Shown one piece after another: positions 18,232 through 27,310 of a stretch of DNA of 64,000 nucleotides (position 1 is the stretch's first letter; every line of letters begins with the position of its first letter). The notes under the pieces were generated by a model. The model saw only the letters and a list, made by a program, of their open reading frames with translations, was not told the DNA's origin and searched no databases. The DNA is from Runella aurantiaca (GTDB lineage: Bacteria > Bacteroidota > Bacteroidia > Cytophagales > Spirosomataceae), in assembly GCF_003339505.1 (NCBI RefSeq), contig NZ_QPIW01000001.1, positions 186,001-250,000 of the forward strand. Reading direction: 5' to 3'. A program made the translations under genes and the position numbers.

Positions 18232-18732
18232 TTAGGCACTAACGGTCAAGGTATTACCATCGGTGCTCAACTTGGCCGTATAGACCGTCAAAGCTTTGGT
18301 GGCAGGGCCCATTTCTACGGCACCCGTTGTGCTGAATTCTGACCCGTGATTGCTGCAAAAGAAGTCGTTTTGTGCCGAGCGATACCCTACGGTTGTTCCT
18401 TCATGGGTACAGGCTTTTGACAGGGCAACCATATTTCCTTTGGCATTGGCTACGATTACGCTGCCTACCGTTACAAAGTTACCTGCTGTTTTAAGGGTAG
18501 CGAAGTCGGTGCTGGTCAAGTTTAAGGTGAAATTAATCGCCCCTTTACTCAAATCAGCATTGCCAGTCAGACCGGTAGAGGTTGTCGGGGTCGTGGGGGT
18601 GGGAGTAGGGGCATCACTGCCCGAAGAGCAGGCGGTCATGGTGGTACCTAAGCAATAAAAAGCCATCAGTGCACTGCTGCTAAGCCCTAATTCACGCAAG
18701 AATTGCCCTCTTTTCATGGTTGTCTGTTTCAT
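18232..18732 (-). CDS. Exported Rieske [2Fe-2S] protein
   Basis: A 166-residue Rieske ferredoxin-like protein. The cluster ligands are CTH (in ACTHEGTT) and CSNH (in FFCSNHGSEF), the normal two Cys and two His. The N-terminus MKRGQFLRELGLSSSALMAF runs into TMTACSSGSD, a probable lipoprotein attachment site, then a threonine/proline-rich linker (TPTPTTPTTS). It is therefore a membrane-tethered electron carrier outside the cytoplasm, not a bc-complex subunit. It heads the operon with DUF5777 and YceI. Confidence 0.88.
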   Translation of the reverse strand: MKQTTMKRGQFLRELGLSSSALMAFYCLGTTMTACSSGSDAPTPTPTTPTTSTGLTGNADLSKGAINFTLNLTSTDFATLKTAGNFVTVGSVIVANAKGNMVALSKACTHEGTTVGYRSAQNDFFCSNHGSEFSTTGAVEMGPATKALTVYTAKLSTDGNTLTVSA

Positions 18733-18879
18733 GTTAACCCAAAAGTTTGATTTGTGTAATAATATGTTTGTACAGGCATTTACGAGTTTAAATCGTTTCT
18801 GGTTGCGTTATGTAAACCTTTTTTTTGCACAGAAGCGTATAAAGGCTTTGTAAACAGCAGAATCGGGCTTTGGTTTTGT

Positions 18880-19788
18880 CTAAAAAAGTGAGCCTTGGAT
18901 TACTTTGGGGCGGATGTGAGGAGGTTGAAGCGATAGCCCACAGTGCAGATTAAGTTGCTCAATCCAGTACTTGGTCAATTCGGGGGCGTTGATGTTCTCG
19001 CCACAGTGGACAAAAATATAAGCCGTTTGGAGGCCTTGGGCGTACCAGTCCTTCAGGCGTTGTACCCAGGCGTCGACCCGGGTAAAATCGGTTGGATGCA
19101 GTTCATTGCCCACAAAACGCAGGGTCAGGATGGGAGAAGTAAGGCTCATGTGCAACACATCCCGACGGCCCGCCACGTCCGACATCACAGTACCCATGCC
19201 CAGTTTTTGGAGCATTTCGATGGTTTTTTGCCAAATAGATTCATTTGAAAACCAATCGGGATGGCGAAACTCAACCGCGATGGGAAAATTTGGCGGGAGT
19301 TGCTTCAAAAAAGCCGATAAAGTATGAAATTGGGACGTATCAAAAGCAGGCCCAAGCTGTAAAAAGGTTGTACCAAGATGCTCTCCCAGTTCTAAAACAG
19401 ACGAGGTAAACTCCTGACTCAAGTGTTCACAACCTTTGAGTTGGTATTCATGACTGATGGTTTGGGGCCATTTGGGACAAAAACAAAAACTAGGAGCCGC
19501 CGCGTCTATCCAACGCTGAATCGTGGTTTCTGAGGGAATTTGATAGTGTGTAACGTTTAGCTCAATGGTGTTGAACTGACGTGTATAATGGTATAAAAAA
19601 TCTTTTTCCTTTGCCGTCGTAGGATATATTTTGCCGACCCATTCTTTGTTGGCCCAAATGGGAGGGCCTACAAAACAACGTGGTGGTTCAGATGTTTTAA
19701 AAGAAGGTAGCACCTGACCAGTAAAAGGGTGATCAGGTGGTAAGTTGAAATTAACTTTTGAAATGTCGTCTACTTTCCCAAAATCCAT
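18880..19788 (-). CDS. DUF72 (YecE) family protein
   Basis: A 302-residue TIM-barrel-like protein of the YecE/DUF72 family. The N-terminal WANKEWVGKIYPTTAKEKDF, with YTRQFNTIELNVTHYQIPS, is the family signature, followed by FCFCPKWPQTISH, LGPAFDTSQFHTL and IAVEFRHPDWF. The family is widespread and its function is not established. It is a single gene on the minus strand, 90 bases downstream of the metalloprotease-MORN gene. Confidence 0.9.
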   Translation of the reverse strand: MDFGKVDDISKVNFNLPPDHPFTGQVLPSFKTSEPPRCFVGPPIWANKEWVGKIYPTTAKEKDFLYHYTRQFNTIELNVTHYQIPSETTIQRWIDAAAPSFCFCPKWPQTISHEYQLKGCEHLSQEFTSSVLELGEHLGTTFLQLGPAFDTSQFHTLSAFLKQLPPNFPIAVEFRHPDWFSNESIWQKTIEMLQKLGMGTVMSDVAGRRDVLHMSLTSPILTLRFVGNELHPTDFTRVDAWVQRLKDWYAQGLQTAYIFVHCGENINAPELTKYWIEQLNLHCGLSLQPPHIRPKVIQGSLF

Positions 19789-19843
19789 GATGAACGTATA
19801 ATCTGCCGCAAATTAAGAAAATACGTAGGAAGAAAACAGTACA

Positions 19844-20968
19844 TTATTTTACCCGCTCATCTTCCGAATAAACGCCCGCCTCCCGTCGTCCGTTGCGGTG
19901 ATAAAAAGCGCCTTGGCCGTTGCGTTTGCCATTTTCGTAAATTCCCACAAAACGATCGCCATCGGCGTAGTAGTAGGTGCCTTTGCCGTGGGGAAGGTTG
20001 TTTTGAAACAACCCTACGTATTTATCGCCGTTGGGAAAATAGTAGGCTCCGTATCCTGTGCGTTGGTCGGTTCGAAAATCGCCCTTGTATTTCATTTTAC
20101 CTTCTGGATAGTACTGAACGCCCGTCCCGTGGCGTTTGCCGTACCGAAAGTCTCCTTCGTATCGTTCGCCGCTTTCGTGCACATAAATTCCCAGACCATT
20201 GTCACAATTTCCAGCCACGCATCCTACATTTTCATCTTCGGGTTCTTCGGGAGCGGGTGAAACTACCACGGGGCGGGAAGGTGTAGCAGGAACCGTAGAC
20301 TGCGGAGTGCGATTCGAAACTTGCGGGCCAGAAGCCGTCGGTTTTGGGGCGTTTGATAGTATTCCAGCGGCATCCACCCATCCTTGGCGAATGGCTTCTA
20401 CGCGGGTTGCCTTGGCGGGGTGAGAATACGTAGGCTTATCGTCGCCGAGGGTTTTGATGGCTACCAAAGCCTCTTCAAGCGAAGCCCCAAGGCGCTGCAT
20501 GACAAAGCCAGAGAAGCGGTCTGCTTCCAATTCTTTTTGGGGGCGACTGCCTTTGCCGTCGATGGTATGCCCCTGCAAATGATGCCCGATTTCGTGGGCC
20601 ACAATACTGATGGCCGACCAGTCGGTTTGCGTGACATTCTCGACGCGTTTCATAAAAGCACCGTCATACACAATGTACCGCTGCCCGTCTACTACAGTAG
20701 CAAAGCAGTTTTCGGTATTTGGGCACTCTACCACCACAAAGTTTCGCAGCAGACCTACTTGCCTCAAAATCTGATCCACCACCTGCTCGGCGTGCTGATT
20801 AGAACGAAAGCTAAGGTAATTGCAAATTTCTTTGGGTGTTTGGAGTTGTTTGTAACCGAAATAATGGCATACAAAATCGTCGTCTTCTTCCTCCGTTTCG
20901 GGTGAAGTTTGGGCTTGAGCGTAAGTAAAAGTTGAAAGGGCTGTTAATAGGCAGAATAAGCTTTTCAT
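19844..20968 (-). CDS. Exported metalloprotease with C-terminal MORN repeats
   Basis: A 374-residue exported protein made of two parts. A signal peptide (MKSLFCLLTALSTFTYAQAQ) leads into an M48-like zinc protease region with HEIGHHLQGH (first His near residue 125) and a downstream ELEADRFSGF that supplies a third metal ligand. After a Pro/Ser/Thr-rich linker, about four MORN repeats follow (YEGDFRYGKRHGTG, YKGDFRTDQRTGYG, YVGLFQNNLPHGKG, FVGIYENGKRNGQG). I use the ATG at 20968 because it starts the signal peptide; the frame stays open upstream to 21067 through the YceI terminator. Confidence 0.85.
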   Translation of the reverse strand: MKSLFCLLTALSTFTYAQAQTSPETEEEDDDFVCHYFGYKQLQTPKEICNYLSFRSNQHAEQVVDQILRQVGLLRNFVVVECPNTENCFATVVDGQRYIVYDGAFMKRVENVTQTDWSAISIVAHEIGHHLQGHTIDGKGSRPQKELEADRFSGFVMQRLGASLEEALVAIKTLGDDKPTYSHPAKATRVEAIRQGWVDAAGILSNAPKPTASGPQVSNRTPQSTVPATPSRPVVVSPAPEEPEDENVGCVAGNCDNGLGIYVHESGERYEGDFRYGKRHGTGVQYYPEGKMKYKGDFRTDQRTGYGAYYFPNGDKYVGLFQNNLPHGKGTYYYADGDRFVGIYENGKRNGQGAFYHRNGRREAGVYSEDERVK

Positions 20969-21053
20969 GAAGTGTGCAGTTAGCGGTAAAGGCGGATTGC
21001 ATTTCTTGATTAAATAACGCCTATTCTGAAAAATTAGTACGTTTGAAACAAAC

Positions 21054-21083
21054 AAAACCCCGCTCATTGAAGAACGGGGTTTT
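21054..21083 (-). terminator. Terminator after YceI gene
   Basis: AAAACCCCG / CGGGGTTTT arms around a 12-base loop, about 30 bases past the stop of the YceI gene at 21114, before the next minus-strand gene. Confidence 0.75.
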
Positions 21084-21113
21084 AAACAGTTACGAAATGT
21101 GCTTTCGAAGCAA

Positions 21114-21728
21114 TTATTTTACGGCAGCCAATGTCAAATCAATGGCGAAATCGTCGTAAATAGCTTTGTCGCCGATGTTAGGGATGAATGATTTTGAACC
21201 ATAACGAATATCCCATTTTGTACGGTCAAGCGTGATTTTTGCATTAGCGGTTACTCCTTTAGCGTCGGCTTTCACGGTAGCAGGGAAAGAGATGCTTTTG
21301 GTGATTCCTTTGATGGTCATGTCGCCAGTCAAAGTATAGTTAGCGCCTGAACCTTCAGCTTTGGTGATTTTGAAAGTTGCCTTTGGGTGTTTTTCTGCCG
21401 AGAAGAAATCATCAGACTTAAGGTGGGTGATCAATTTAGCGTTGTACCCAGCATCGGTAAGGTCTTCACATTTGATGCTCGTCATGTCGATTTCAAAAGA
21501 ACCTCCGGTGATTTTAGTACCATCAACGGTCAAAGCGCCGTTAGCTAAGTTTACTGTTCCGTTGTGCTCGCCAGTTACTTTTTTAGCGTGCCATTTTACG
21601 ACGCTTTTAGAGGCATCTACTTTGAACGAAACGGCTTTTTTAGAGGCTGTCTTTTCAGTTGCAACTGCCGAATTAATCATCATCATACCGGCTACTAATA
21701 CACTTGCAAACATTTTGATCGTTTTCAT
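21114..21728 (-). CDS. YceI family periplasmic protein
   Basis: A 204-residue exported YceI-family protein. It has a signal peptide (MKTIKMFASVLVAGMMMINS, cleaved near AVATEK), then the lipocalin-like barrel with KSVVKWHAKKVTGEHNGTVN, DDFFSAEKHPKATFKITKA, DMTIKGITKSISFPATV and the terminal ITLDRTKWDIRYGSKSF. This is the canonical YceI form, ligand isoprenoid-like in known structures. It sits directly downstream of a MarR regulator on the same strand (110 bases apart), an arrangement that suggests control by that regulator. Confidence 0.92.
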   Translation of the reverse strand: MKTIKMFASVLVAGMMMINSAVATEKTASKKAVSFKVDASKSVVKWHAKKVTGEHNGTVNLANGALTVDGTKITGGSFEIDMTSIKCEDLTDAGYNAKLITHLKSDDFFSAEKHPKATFKITKAEGSGANYTLTGDMTIKGITKSISFPATVKADAKGVTANAKITLDRTKWDIRYGSKSFIPNIGDKAIYDDFAIDLTLAAVK

Positions 21729-21838
21729 TTTACTTCGTGGTATTTAAAAGTTTAAAAAATTAAGTTAAAAGACTTTTGTGTTGATGGATTTTATATAGTT
21801 TTAATAAAATATTTTAATGACAGCACTGTTTTAGAAAA

Positions 21839-22294
21839 TTAAACAGAACCGCGAAGCTTATCCAAAATGTCACTTAGCAGATTTGCTTCTTCTTCCGTAA
21901 CGTTCAGAAGGGTGTTTTCCCAATCTCCCTGCATGGCGTCCAATTCGGCCAGAATTTTCATACCATCGTCGGTAATGACCACATCAACGGCACGGCGGTC
22001 ACGCGGGCATTCGGTGCGCTTTACCAATCCTTTGGCCAGGAGTTTGTCTACTAAACGTGATGCGTTTGACATTTTGTCAAGCATCCGCTCGATAATATCA
22101 TTTACTCTGACTGGATTTGGGTGCTGACCTCTTAAAATGCGCAATACATTGTACTGTTGCGTCGTTAAATCATACGGTTTCAAGAGTGCCGCCTGACCAT
22201 TGCTCAACCAACTCGTCGTATAAATCAAGTTGAGTGCCATTTTGTGGTAAGCGTTTCTGAACTTACTCTGTTTGATGTCGGTTTCAATAGACAT
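21839..22294 (-). CDS. MarR family transcriptional regulator
   Basis: A 151-residue winged-helix regulator. The DNA-binding core is visible (LTTQQYNVLRILRGQHPNPV, then DKMSNASRLVDKLLAKGLV, and RTECPRDRRAVDVVITDDG as the wing). The start is set at the ATG at 22294 (MSIETDIKQ), because the longer frame begins inside the palindrome at 22327-22359 that I regard as its operator. Family members respond to phenolic or oxidant signals. The downstream YceI gene is the likely co-regulated target. Confidence 0.9.
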   Translation of the reverse strand: MSIETDIKQSKFRNAYHKMALNLIYTTSWLSNGQAALLKPYDLTTQQYNVLRILRGQHPNPVRVNDIIERMLDKMSNASRLVDKLLAKGLVKRTECPRDRRAVDVVITDDGMKILAELDAMQGDWENTLLNVTEEEANLLSDILDKLRGSV

Positions 22295-22326
22295 AAATCC
22301 CTTTTTCAAATTTGACACTGCAAATA

Positions 22327-22359
22327 TAAATGTATTTACATTATATGTCAATACATTTA
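22327..22359. promoter_or_regulatory. Candidate MarR operator palindrome
   Basis: Perfect ten-base inverted arms TAAATGTATT / AATACATTTA separated by 13 bases, with a smaller ACAT/ATGT dyad inside. It lies just upstream of the MarR start, in the short gap after the preceding minus-strand gene. Position and symmetry fit an autoregulatory operator; no second copy was noticed at the YceI promoter. Confidence 0.55.
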
Positions 22360-22369
22360 TTGAAAAAAA

Positions 22370-24247
22370 TTATCTAAAAGGAATTATTTCGGGAGCGGAA
22401 ATGTCAAAATCTTTGAGTCGAAGTGGAGTAACTCCCTCAAAACCAGCCCTAAATGGTTGTCCAATGTCAGGGATGCCTGAATAAATACTTAGCCGAACTT
22501 GAAAGGTGTTAAACGTAAGATTTTCGTTTCGGAACCTGAAACCAATGCCATATCCGTGAAAAGGACGGGCATTAAGAAGGTGTTCTCCCTTAAATGAAGT
22601 CCAACCAAGGTTTGAAAATACGAAGGGCGCCATCCGAAACCCTAAGAAATTAATAGGGCTAAAAAATACACTTTCTACACCAACGACCAATTTGCGCGTG
22701 CCCCGTAGTTCGTCGCTGGTTATTCCCTGAATCCCTTCATTTCCGCTGATATTAAAATATTCATTTTGGAAGCGATTGAATCCCCACCCAAATTTTACAT
22801 TTAGAAAATGCCGGGCGTACCAACGTTGCCCCAAGTTGTGTAACGGCGTAAAGTAATTATTTTCGGTGCTGAACACCCCCTGTTCGGTGGTTCCGCCTTT
22901 AAAATAGGTGCCCAGATTAACCAAACTGTACAAATAGCCCGCTTTCATGTACCGTGCCTTGGAAAACTTCAGGCCAACGTACTTTCGGGTGCCTAACTCA
23001 GCTGGGTCGTTGCCATAGATAAACGCCGCCATTTCGCCCAGTGGTACGTCTTCTGTTCGACCAAAACCATAAATGAGCAAATCCCGTTTGTAGCGGCGGT
23101 TGGAGAATCCAAAACTGAATAGGGTAGGGCGCGTATTCTGGAAAAGTTGATTGGTACTGTCGGTGACGGCCTTCCCTCGGTTGTAAAATGTTTGGCGAGA
23201 ATGACGCAATGCAACCACAAATCGAGCGCGTTCGCGGAGTTGGTCGTCACCAAAAAAAATCTTAAACGAACGCCCAATCCACGCGTCAAATAAAACATAT
23301 TGCGACCAGAAGTAATTCCTGACCGAACGCCCCGTGAGGGAGTCGGTGGTGAATTCAAAAAGGCGTAAATCGTTGTATCCTGCTTCGATTGAGCCTGCAT
23401 ATTTCATTTCGGGGGTCAAAAAAGGTCGAAAGACTTTAAAGCCCAGTTGTTTTTGGTCGCGCTGGAGGTTCAGGATTCCCTGACCCGTTATGAACGTTTT
23501 TCGGTAGGAGGGAATGAGGTATCTGCCTGTATATTCCCATCTTTGGCGGGGGTCGTTGGCATTATAAGAAATCGAATTCTTTAATGAATGTCCTAGCCCT
23601 TGAAAATTACGCTGTTCTAAGCCGATAGAAAAATTATCTAGTCCTGAGGCGGAGCCATCGGGTAGGAGCGACCAAATATCTTGGGTATACACGTGGACTT
23701 CGACGGCGTCTTTTGCATTTTTATAAGGAACAATAACGATTCGAACGTCATGAAAAATGCCCTGCTGACGCAAGTAGCGTTCGTTGTCCTTGATTTTTTC
23801 GGGGTCAATGAGGTCTCCTTCTTCAAAAAACAGAAAATTATCTCGGATGACCCATTCGCGGGTACTGCGATGAAATCGGTTGCCCGTGCGGTCGAGCCAG
23901 TTGTCAGGCCCGCGAAGTGTATCATAGACGCTGTAACCAAACACATCGGCACTGTGTACATAAATCTTCCGAATCCAGCGTCCTTCAAATACTTTATGGG
24001 GGGCTTCTTCAATTTCGCTGATGGTATTTCCTGAAGTAGTACTGTTATAAATATCCCGAAACAGAAAATTGTAGATGGTTTTGGGGACTACTTTTTTAGC
24101 CTTTATGCCGAACGCGGTGTCTTTGGCGGTGGGAGCATCAATGCGAATTTTTGAAATACTATCCAATGGAACTCTCTGCCCCACTGCTTCTAACAAAATG
24201 AGGCTAAGTATAAGCGTTGATAGTATTTTTTTTCCGCAGTAAATCAT
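22370..24247 (-). CDS. Omp85/BamA-like outer-membrane protein
   Basis: A 625-residue exported protein with a signal peptide (ILSTLILSLILLEAVGQ), a POTRA-like segment near residues 95-200 (EGRWIRKIYVHSADVFG, then EEGDLIDPEKIKDNERYLRQ and HDVRIVIVPYKNAKDAVEVH) and a long C-terminal beta-barrel of amphipathic strands ending in ENLTFNTFQVRLSIY. This layout resembles Omp85-superfamily surface-antigen proteins with a single POTRA. It is shorter than BamA, so it is more likely a specialised translocation or lipid-handling relative. No partner gene is adjacent. Confidence 0.7.
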   Translation of the reverse strand: MIYCGKKILSTLILSLILLEAVGQRVPLDSISKIRIDAPTAKDTAFGIKAKKVVPKTIYNFLFRDIYNSTTSGNTISEIEEAPHKVFEGRWIRKIYVHSADVFGYSVYDTLRGPDNWLDRTGNRFHRSTREWVIRDNFLFFEEGDLIDPEKIKDNERYLRQQGIFHDVRIVIVPYKNAKDAVEVHVYTQDIWSLLPDGSASGLDNFSIGLEQRNFQGLGHSLKNSISYNANDPRQRWEYTGRYLIPSYRKTFITGQGILNLQRDQKQLGFKVFRPFLTPEMKYAGSIEAGYNDLRLFEFTTDSLTGRSVRNYFWSQYVLFDAWIGRSFKIFFGDDQLRERARFVVALRHSRQTFYNRGKAVTDSTNQLFQNTRPTLFSFGFSNRRYKRDLLIYGFGRTEDVPLGEMAAFIYGNDPAELGTRKYVGLKFSKARYMKAGYLYSLVNLGTYFKGGTTEQGVFSTENNYFTPLHNLGQRWYARHFLNVKFGWGFNRFQNEYFNISGNEGIQGITSDELRGTRKLVVGVESVFFSPINFLGFRMAPFVFSNLGWTSFKGEHLLNARPFHGYGIGFRFRNENLTFNTFQVRLSIYSGIPDIGQPFRAGFEGVTPLRLKDFDISAPEIIPFR

Positions 24248-24343
24248 CGGAATACGTACGAGAATTCCCTATTCTTTTGTTCAATATTTAACTAAATAAA
24301 TGAAAAATAAGTTATCGCATAGACAACCCCATTAAAAATACCC

Positions 24344-25186
24344 ATGAAATACCGTAAAATACTCCTCATCGTTGGCTCTTTGTACATGTTGGCGGTGGTT
24401 GCGTCGTCTTGTCTTACTGGTCGAATGAATGACAAGGAGATGAACAGCTATTTTTCGAAAAGCCTTTATCAGCCCAAACGCCATTTTTATCAGGCATTGG
24501 GGCGGGAATTACACTATGTTGAGGCGGGTGATTCATCGCGACAGCCGATTTTATTTGTTCATGGTTCTCCAGGTTCTTGGGACAACTTTAAATCTTTTTT
24601 GAAAGATACCTTTTTATTGGCCCATTACCATTTATTGGCGGTAGATAGGCCCGGTTTTGGGGAATCTCAAGCAGAGGGGGCAGAAGATGAATTAAAAAAT
24701 CAAGCAGAAGCGTTATTACCCATCTTAAAACGTCAATCGCAGCCCGTTATTTTAGTAGGCCATTCGTACGGCGGCCCCGTAATCGCAGAAGCCGCCATTC
24801 AGTATCCGGAGTTTATCAAATCGCTGGTCATTGTGGCGGGCTCGGTCGACCCCGCATTGGAGCCTTCCAACTGGTACCGGTATCCGTTGAGGTACACGCC
24901 GTTGCGCTGGGCAATGCCGTCTTTTTTCAGAAGCAGCAATGATGAATTGTTGCCTTTAGAAAGTGAACTAAAAAAAATGTCTCCTCATTGGGGAAAAATT
25001 CGTTGTCCAGTAGTGGTGGTGCAAGGGGGAAAGGATGTGCTGGTGGCACCAGATAATGCAAAGTTTATCAAGCGTCAGCTGCCGCACGTGAAAGTGACCA
25101 CGATTTGGAAGGAAAACATGAATCACTTTGTGCCTTGGAGCGACCCCGATTTGATTGTTGAAGGAATCAAAAGAGCTACGGATTAA
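24344..25186 (+). CDS. Alpha/beta hydrolase, probable lipoprotein
   Basis: A 280-residue alpha/beta-fold hydrolase. The lipobox VASSC near residue 23 makes it a probable lipoprotein outside the cytoplasm. The oxyanion region is PILFVHGSPGSW, the nucleophile elbow is VGHSYGG, and the C-terminal acid and His lie in VQGGKDVLVAPD and NMNHFVPWSDP. The substrate is unknown; esters or small amides are possible. It is divergent from the Omp85-like gene and precedes nuoL by about 96 bases. Confidence 0.88.
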   Translation: MKYRKILLIVGSLYMLAVVASSCLTGRMNDKEMNSYFSKSLYQPKRHFYQALGRELHYVEAGDSSRQPILFVHGSPGSWDNFKSFLKDTFLLAHYHLLAVDRPGFGESQAEGAEDELKNQAEALLPILKRQSQPVILVGHSYGGPVIAEAAIQYPEFIKSLVIVAGSVDPALEPSNWYRYPLRYTPLRWAMPSFFRSSNDELLPLESELKKMSPHWGKIRCPVVVVQGGKDVLVAPDNAKFIKRQLPHVKVTTIWKENMNHFVPWSDPDLIVEGIKRATD

Positions 25187-25282
25187 ATAAAAGCGGGCTT
25201 AGTGGCGTAATCCTTTCCGCCCTTTTTTGTAAAAACACCCGATTTGCCTGATATTTGCCGAAAAGGTTTTGCCTCAACCCGA

Positions 25283-27262
25283 ATGTCTCTTTATTTGATT
25301 TTACTTCTTGTCTTCCCTTTTCTTGGTTTTATTGGTTTGTTCTCTTTTCGAAAACGGGCCAATAATTGGGCCGGATACATTGGCATTGCCCTCACTCTTA
25401 TGGGTTTAGGTGGTTCGTTGGTGATGTTTAATCAAGCACTCAATCAATCTCAGGTTTACTTGGTCGAATGGTTTTCTATGAACGGTAAGCCCATCATGCT
25501 TTCCTTTTTGGTAGATAATCAAACCCTTATGATGCTGGTGGTGGTGCATTTGGTCGCGGTTTTAGTTCAATTGTTCTCAATAAGTTATTTGCACGATGAG
25601 CCAGCGCGCTGGAGGTACTTTGCTTTTTTGCAACTTTTTGTTTTTTCAATGTTGGGGATTGTGTTGGCGGGCAGTCTGTTGCTGATGTACGTATTTTGGG
25701 AATTGGTGGGCCTTTCTTCTTATTTACTGATTGGTTTTTGGTATGAGCGACCACGGGCGGTTTGGGCGGCCAAAAAAGCATTTTTGCTGAACCGTATCGG
25801 TGATGCGGGCTTTCTAATCGGTATTTTGTTGGTGTTTTGGCAATTTGGTACAACAGAATTGTCGGTTTTGACCCATCAAAATGGTATTATTTCGGAAGAC
25901 TCTTCCATACTTTTTACCGTCATTGGCGTTTGTTTATTCTGTGGGGCCATTGGCAAATCAGCCCAATTTCCGCTTTCGGATTGGTTGCCAGATGCAATGG
26001 AGGGCCCAACGCCCGTGTCGGCCCTGATTCATGCTGCTACGATGGTGGCCGCTGGTATTTTTTTGCTCGGACGCATTCATCCGTTTCTGACACCCGATGC
26101 TCTGATTGTGGTGGCCATCATCGGCACCATAACCATGTTTTTAGGCGCGTATAAGGCTATTTTTCAGACCGATATTAAGAAATTGTTGGCGTATTCAACG
26201 GTTTCTCAACTGGGCCTGATGGTGATGGGAATGGGCGTGGGAGCCAAAGAAGCCGCTTTGTTTCATTTATTGACCCATGCTTTTTTTAAGGCTGGCTTGT
26301 TTTTGTGCGCTGGCATAATCATCCATGCCGTTCATACCCAAGACACGCGCCAAATGGGCGGGCTTCGACAAAAAATGCCCGTTACTTTTTGGGCCTACAC
26401 GATTTGTGCCGCTGCGCTGGCGGGTTTGCCGTTTTTTTCAGGATTTCTTTCCAAAGATGCCATTTTGATTGGGGCATTTGAGTGGGCCAAACATACAGGG
26501 GGCATCGCTTTTGTCATTCCTGTTGTGGGCTTAATTTCGGCAGGTCTTACTGCTTTTTACGTTATTAGGCAATGGAAACAGGTTTTCTTCGGCGAAAACC
26601 AAGGAGGATACCGTCACGAACAAATCGTTCATGATGCGGATTCTTTTATGAAAGTGCCCGTTATTCTTTTGGCAATCCTGTCTTTTTTTATTTGGTTTTC
26701 ATTCAATCCAGCCGATGCTGCGCATGGGTGGTTCTTTTGTATATTTCCTGTTGAAGCAGCCGAAAGGGGGCATGGAATGGTGGAAATACTGTCTGTTTTG
26801 GTCGTTGCCATCGGACTTTTGGGAGGCTTTTATTCTACGGCGATGGGGCCATTACCTTCCCTCATTACGTTGCTGCAAGGAATTCATGACGTGATTGAAA
26901 AGCTGTTTGTTTCTTTGTTTGGGAAAATACGAAACGGATTAAAATGGTTAAATGAACACGCTGATGAAACCGATCGGCATGTGTTTTTGATTGCACCTCT
27001 ACAGAAAATAGCGTATTGGACGTATAGAATGGACCGACGGATGATTGATGTAATGGTCAATGGAGTAGGTTATGTCACTGTGATTGGTGCCCATGCCATT
27101 GGGCGATTTGACAAATTGGTCGTGGATGGCGCTGTAAACGCGTTGGCTTGGCTGGCGGGATTTGTCGGAAACAGAATTCGAAATTTGCAAAATGGGCGGG
27201 TTCAGTCCTATTTTGTAGTAATGCTTTTGGGTGTTTTACTAATGATTTTATTGTTTTTTTAA
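25283..27262 (+). CDS. nuoL: NADH-quinone oxidoreductase subunit L
   Basis: A 659-residue antiporter-like membrane subunit of respiratory complex I, one of the proton-pumping modules. The family core is clear: MYVFWELVGLSSYLLIGFWY, FPLSDWLPDAMEGPTPVSAL, IHAATMVAAGIFLLGR, DIKKLLAYSTVSQLGLMVMG and LTHAFFKAGLFLCAG, containing the conserved Glu, Lys and His residues. The C-terminus has the lateral-helix region and a last membrane segment (YFVVMLLGVLLMILLFF). The ATG at 25283 gives a standard N-terminus; the frame extends to a TTG at 25244. Only nuoM follows; no other complex I gene is in the window. Confidence 0.93.
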   Translation: MSLYLILLLVFPFLGFIGLFSFRKRANNWAGYIGIALTLMGLGGSLVMFNQALNQSQVYLVEWFSMNGKPIMLSFLVDNQTLMMLVVVHLVAVLVQLFSISYLHDEPARWRYFAFLQLFVFSMLGIVLAGSLLLMYVFWELVGLSSYLLIGFWYERPRAVWAAKKAFLLNRIGDAGFLIGILLVFWQFGTTELSVLTHQNGIISEDSSILFTVIGVCLFCGAIGKSAQFPLSDWLPDAMEGPTPVSALIHAATMVAAGIFLLGRIHPFLTPDALIVVAIIGTITMFLGAYKAIFQTDIKKLLAYSTVSQLGLMVMGMGVGAKEAALFHLLTHAFFKAGLFLCAGIIIHAVHTQDTRQMGGLRQKMPVTFWAYTICAAALAGLPFFSGFLSKDAILIGAFEWAKHTGGIAFVIPVVGLISAGLTAFYVIRQWKQVFFGENQGGYRHEQIVHDADSFMKVPVILLAILSFFIWFSFNPADAAHGWFFCIFPVEAAERGHGMVEILSVLVVAIGLLGGFYSTAMGPLPSLITLLQGIHDVIEKLFVSLFGKIRNGLKWLNEHADETDRHVFLIAPLQKIAYWTYRMDRRMIDVMVNGVGYVTVIGAHAIGRFDKLVVDGAVNALAWLAGFVGNRIRNLQNGRVQSYFVVMLLGVLLMILLFF

Positions 27263-27310
27263 GGCCATTGGCAACAAATATCGCTTTTGGGTATTGGCTA
27301 ACGTACTATT

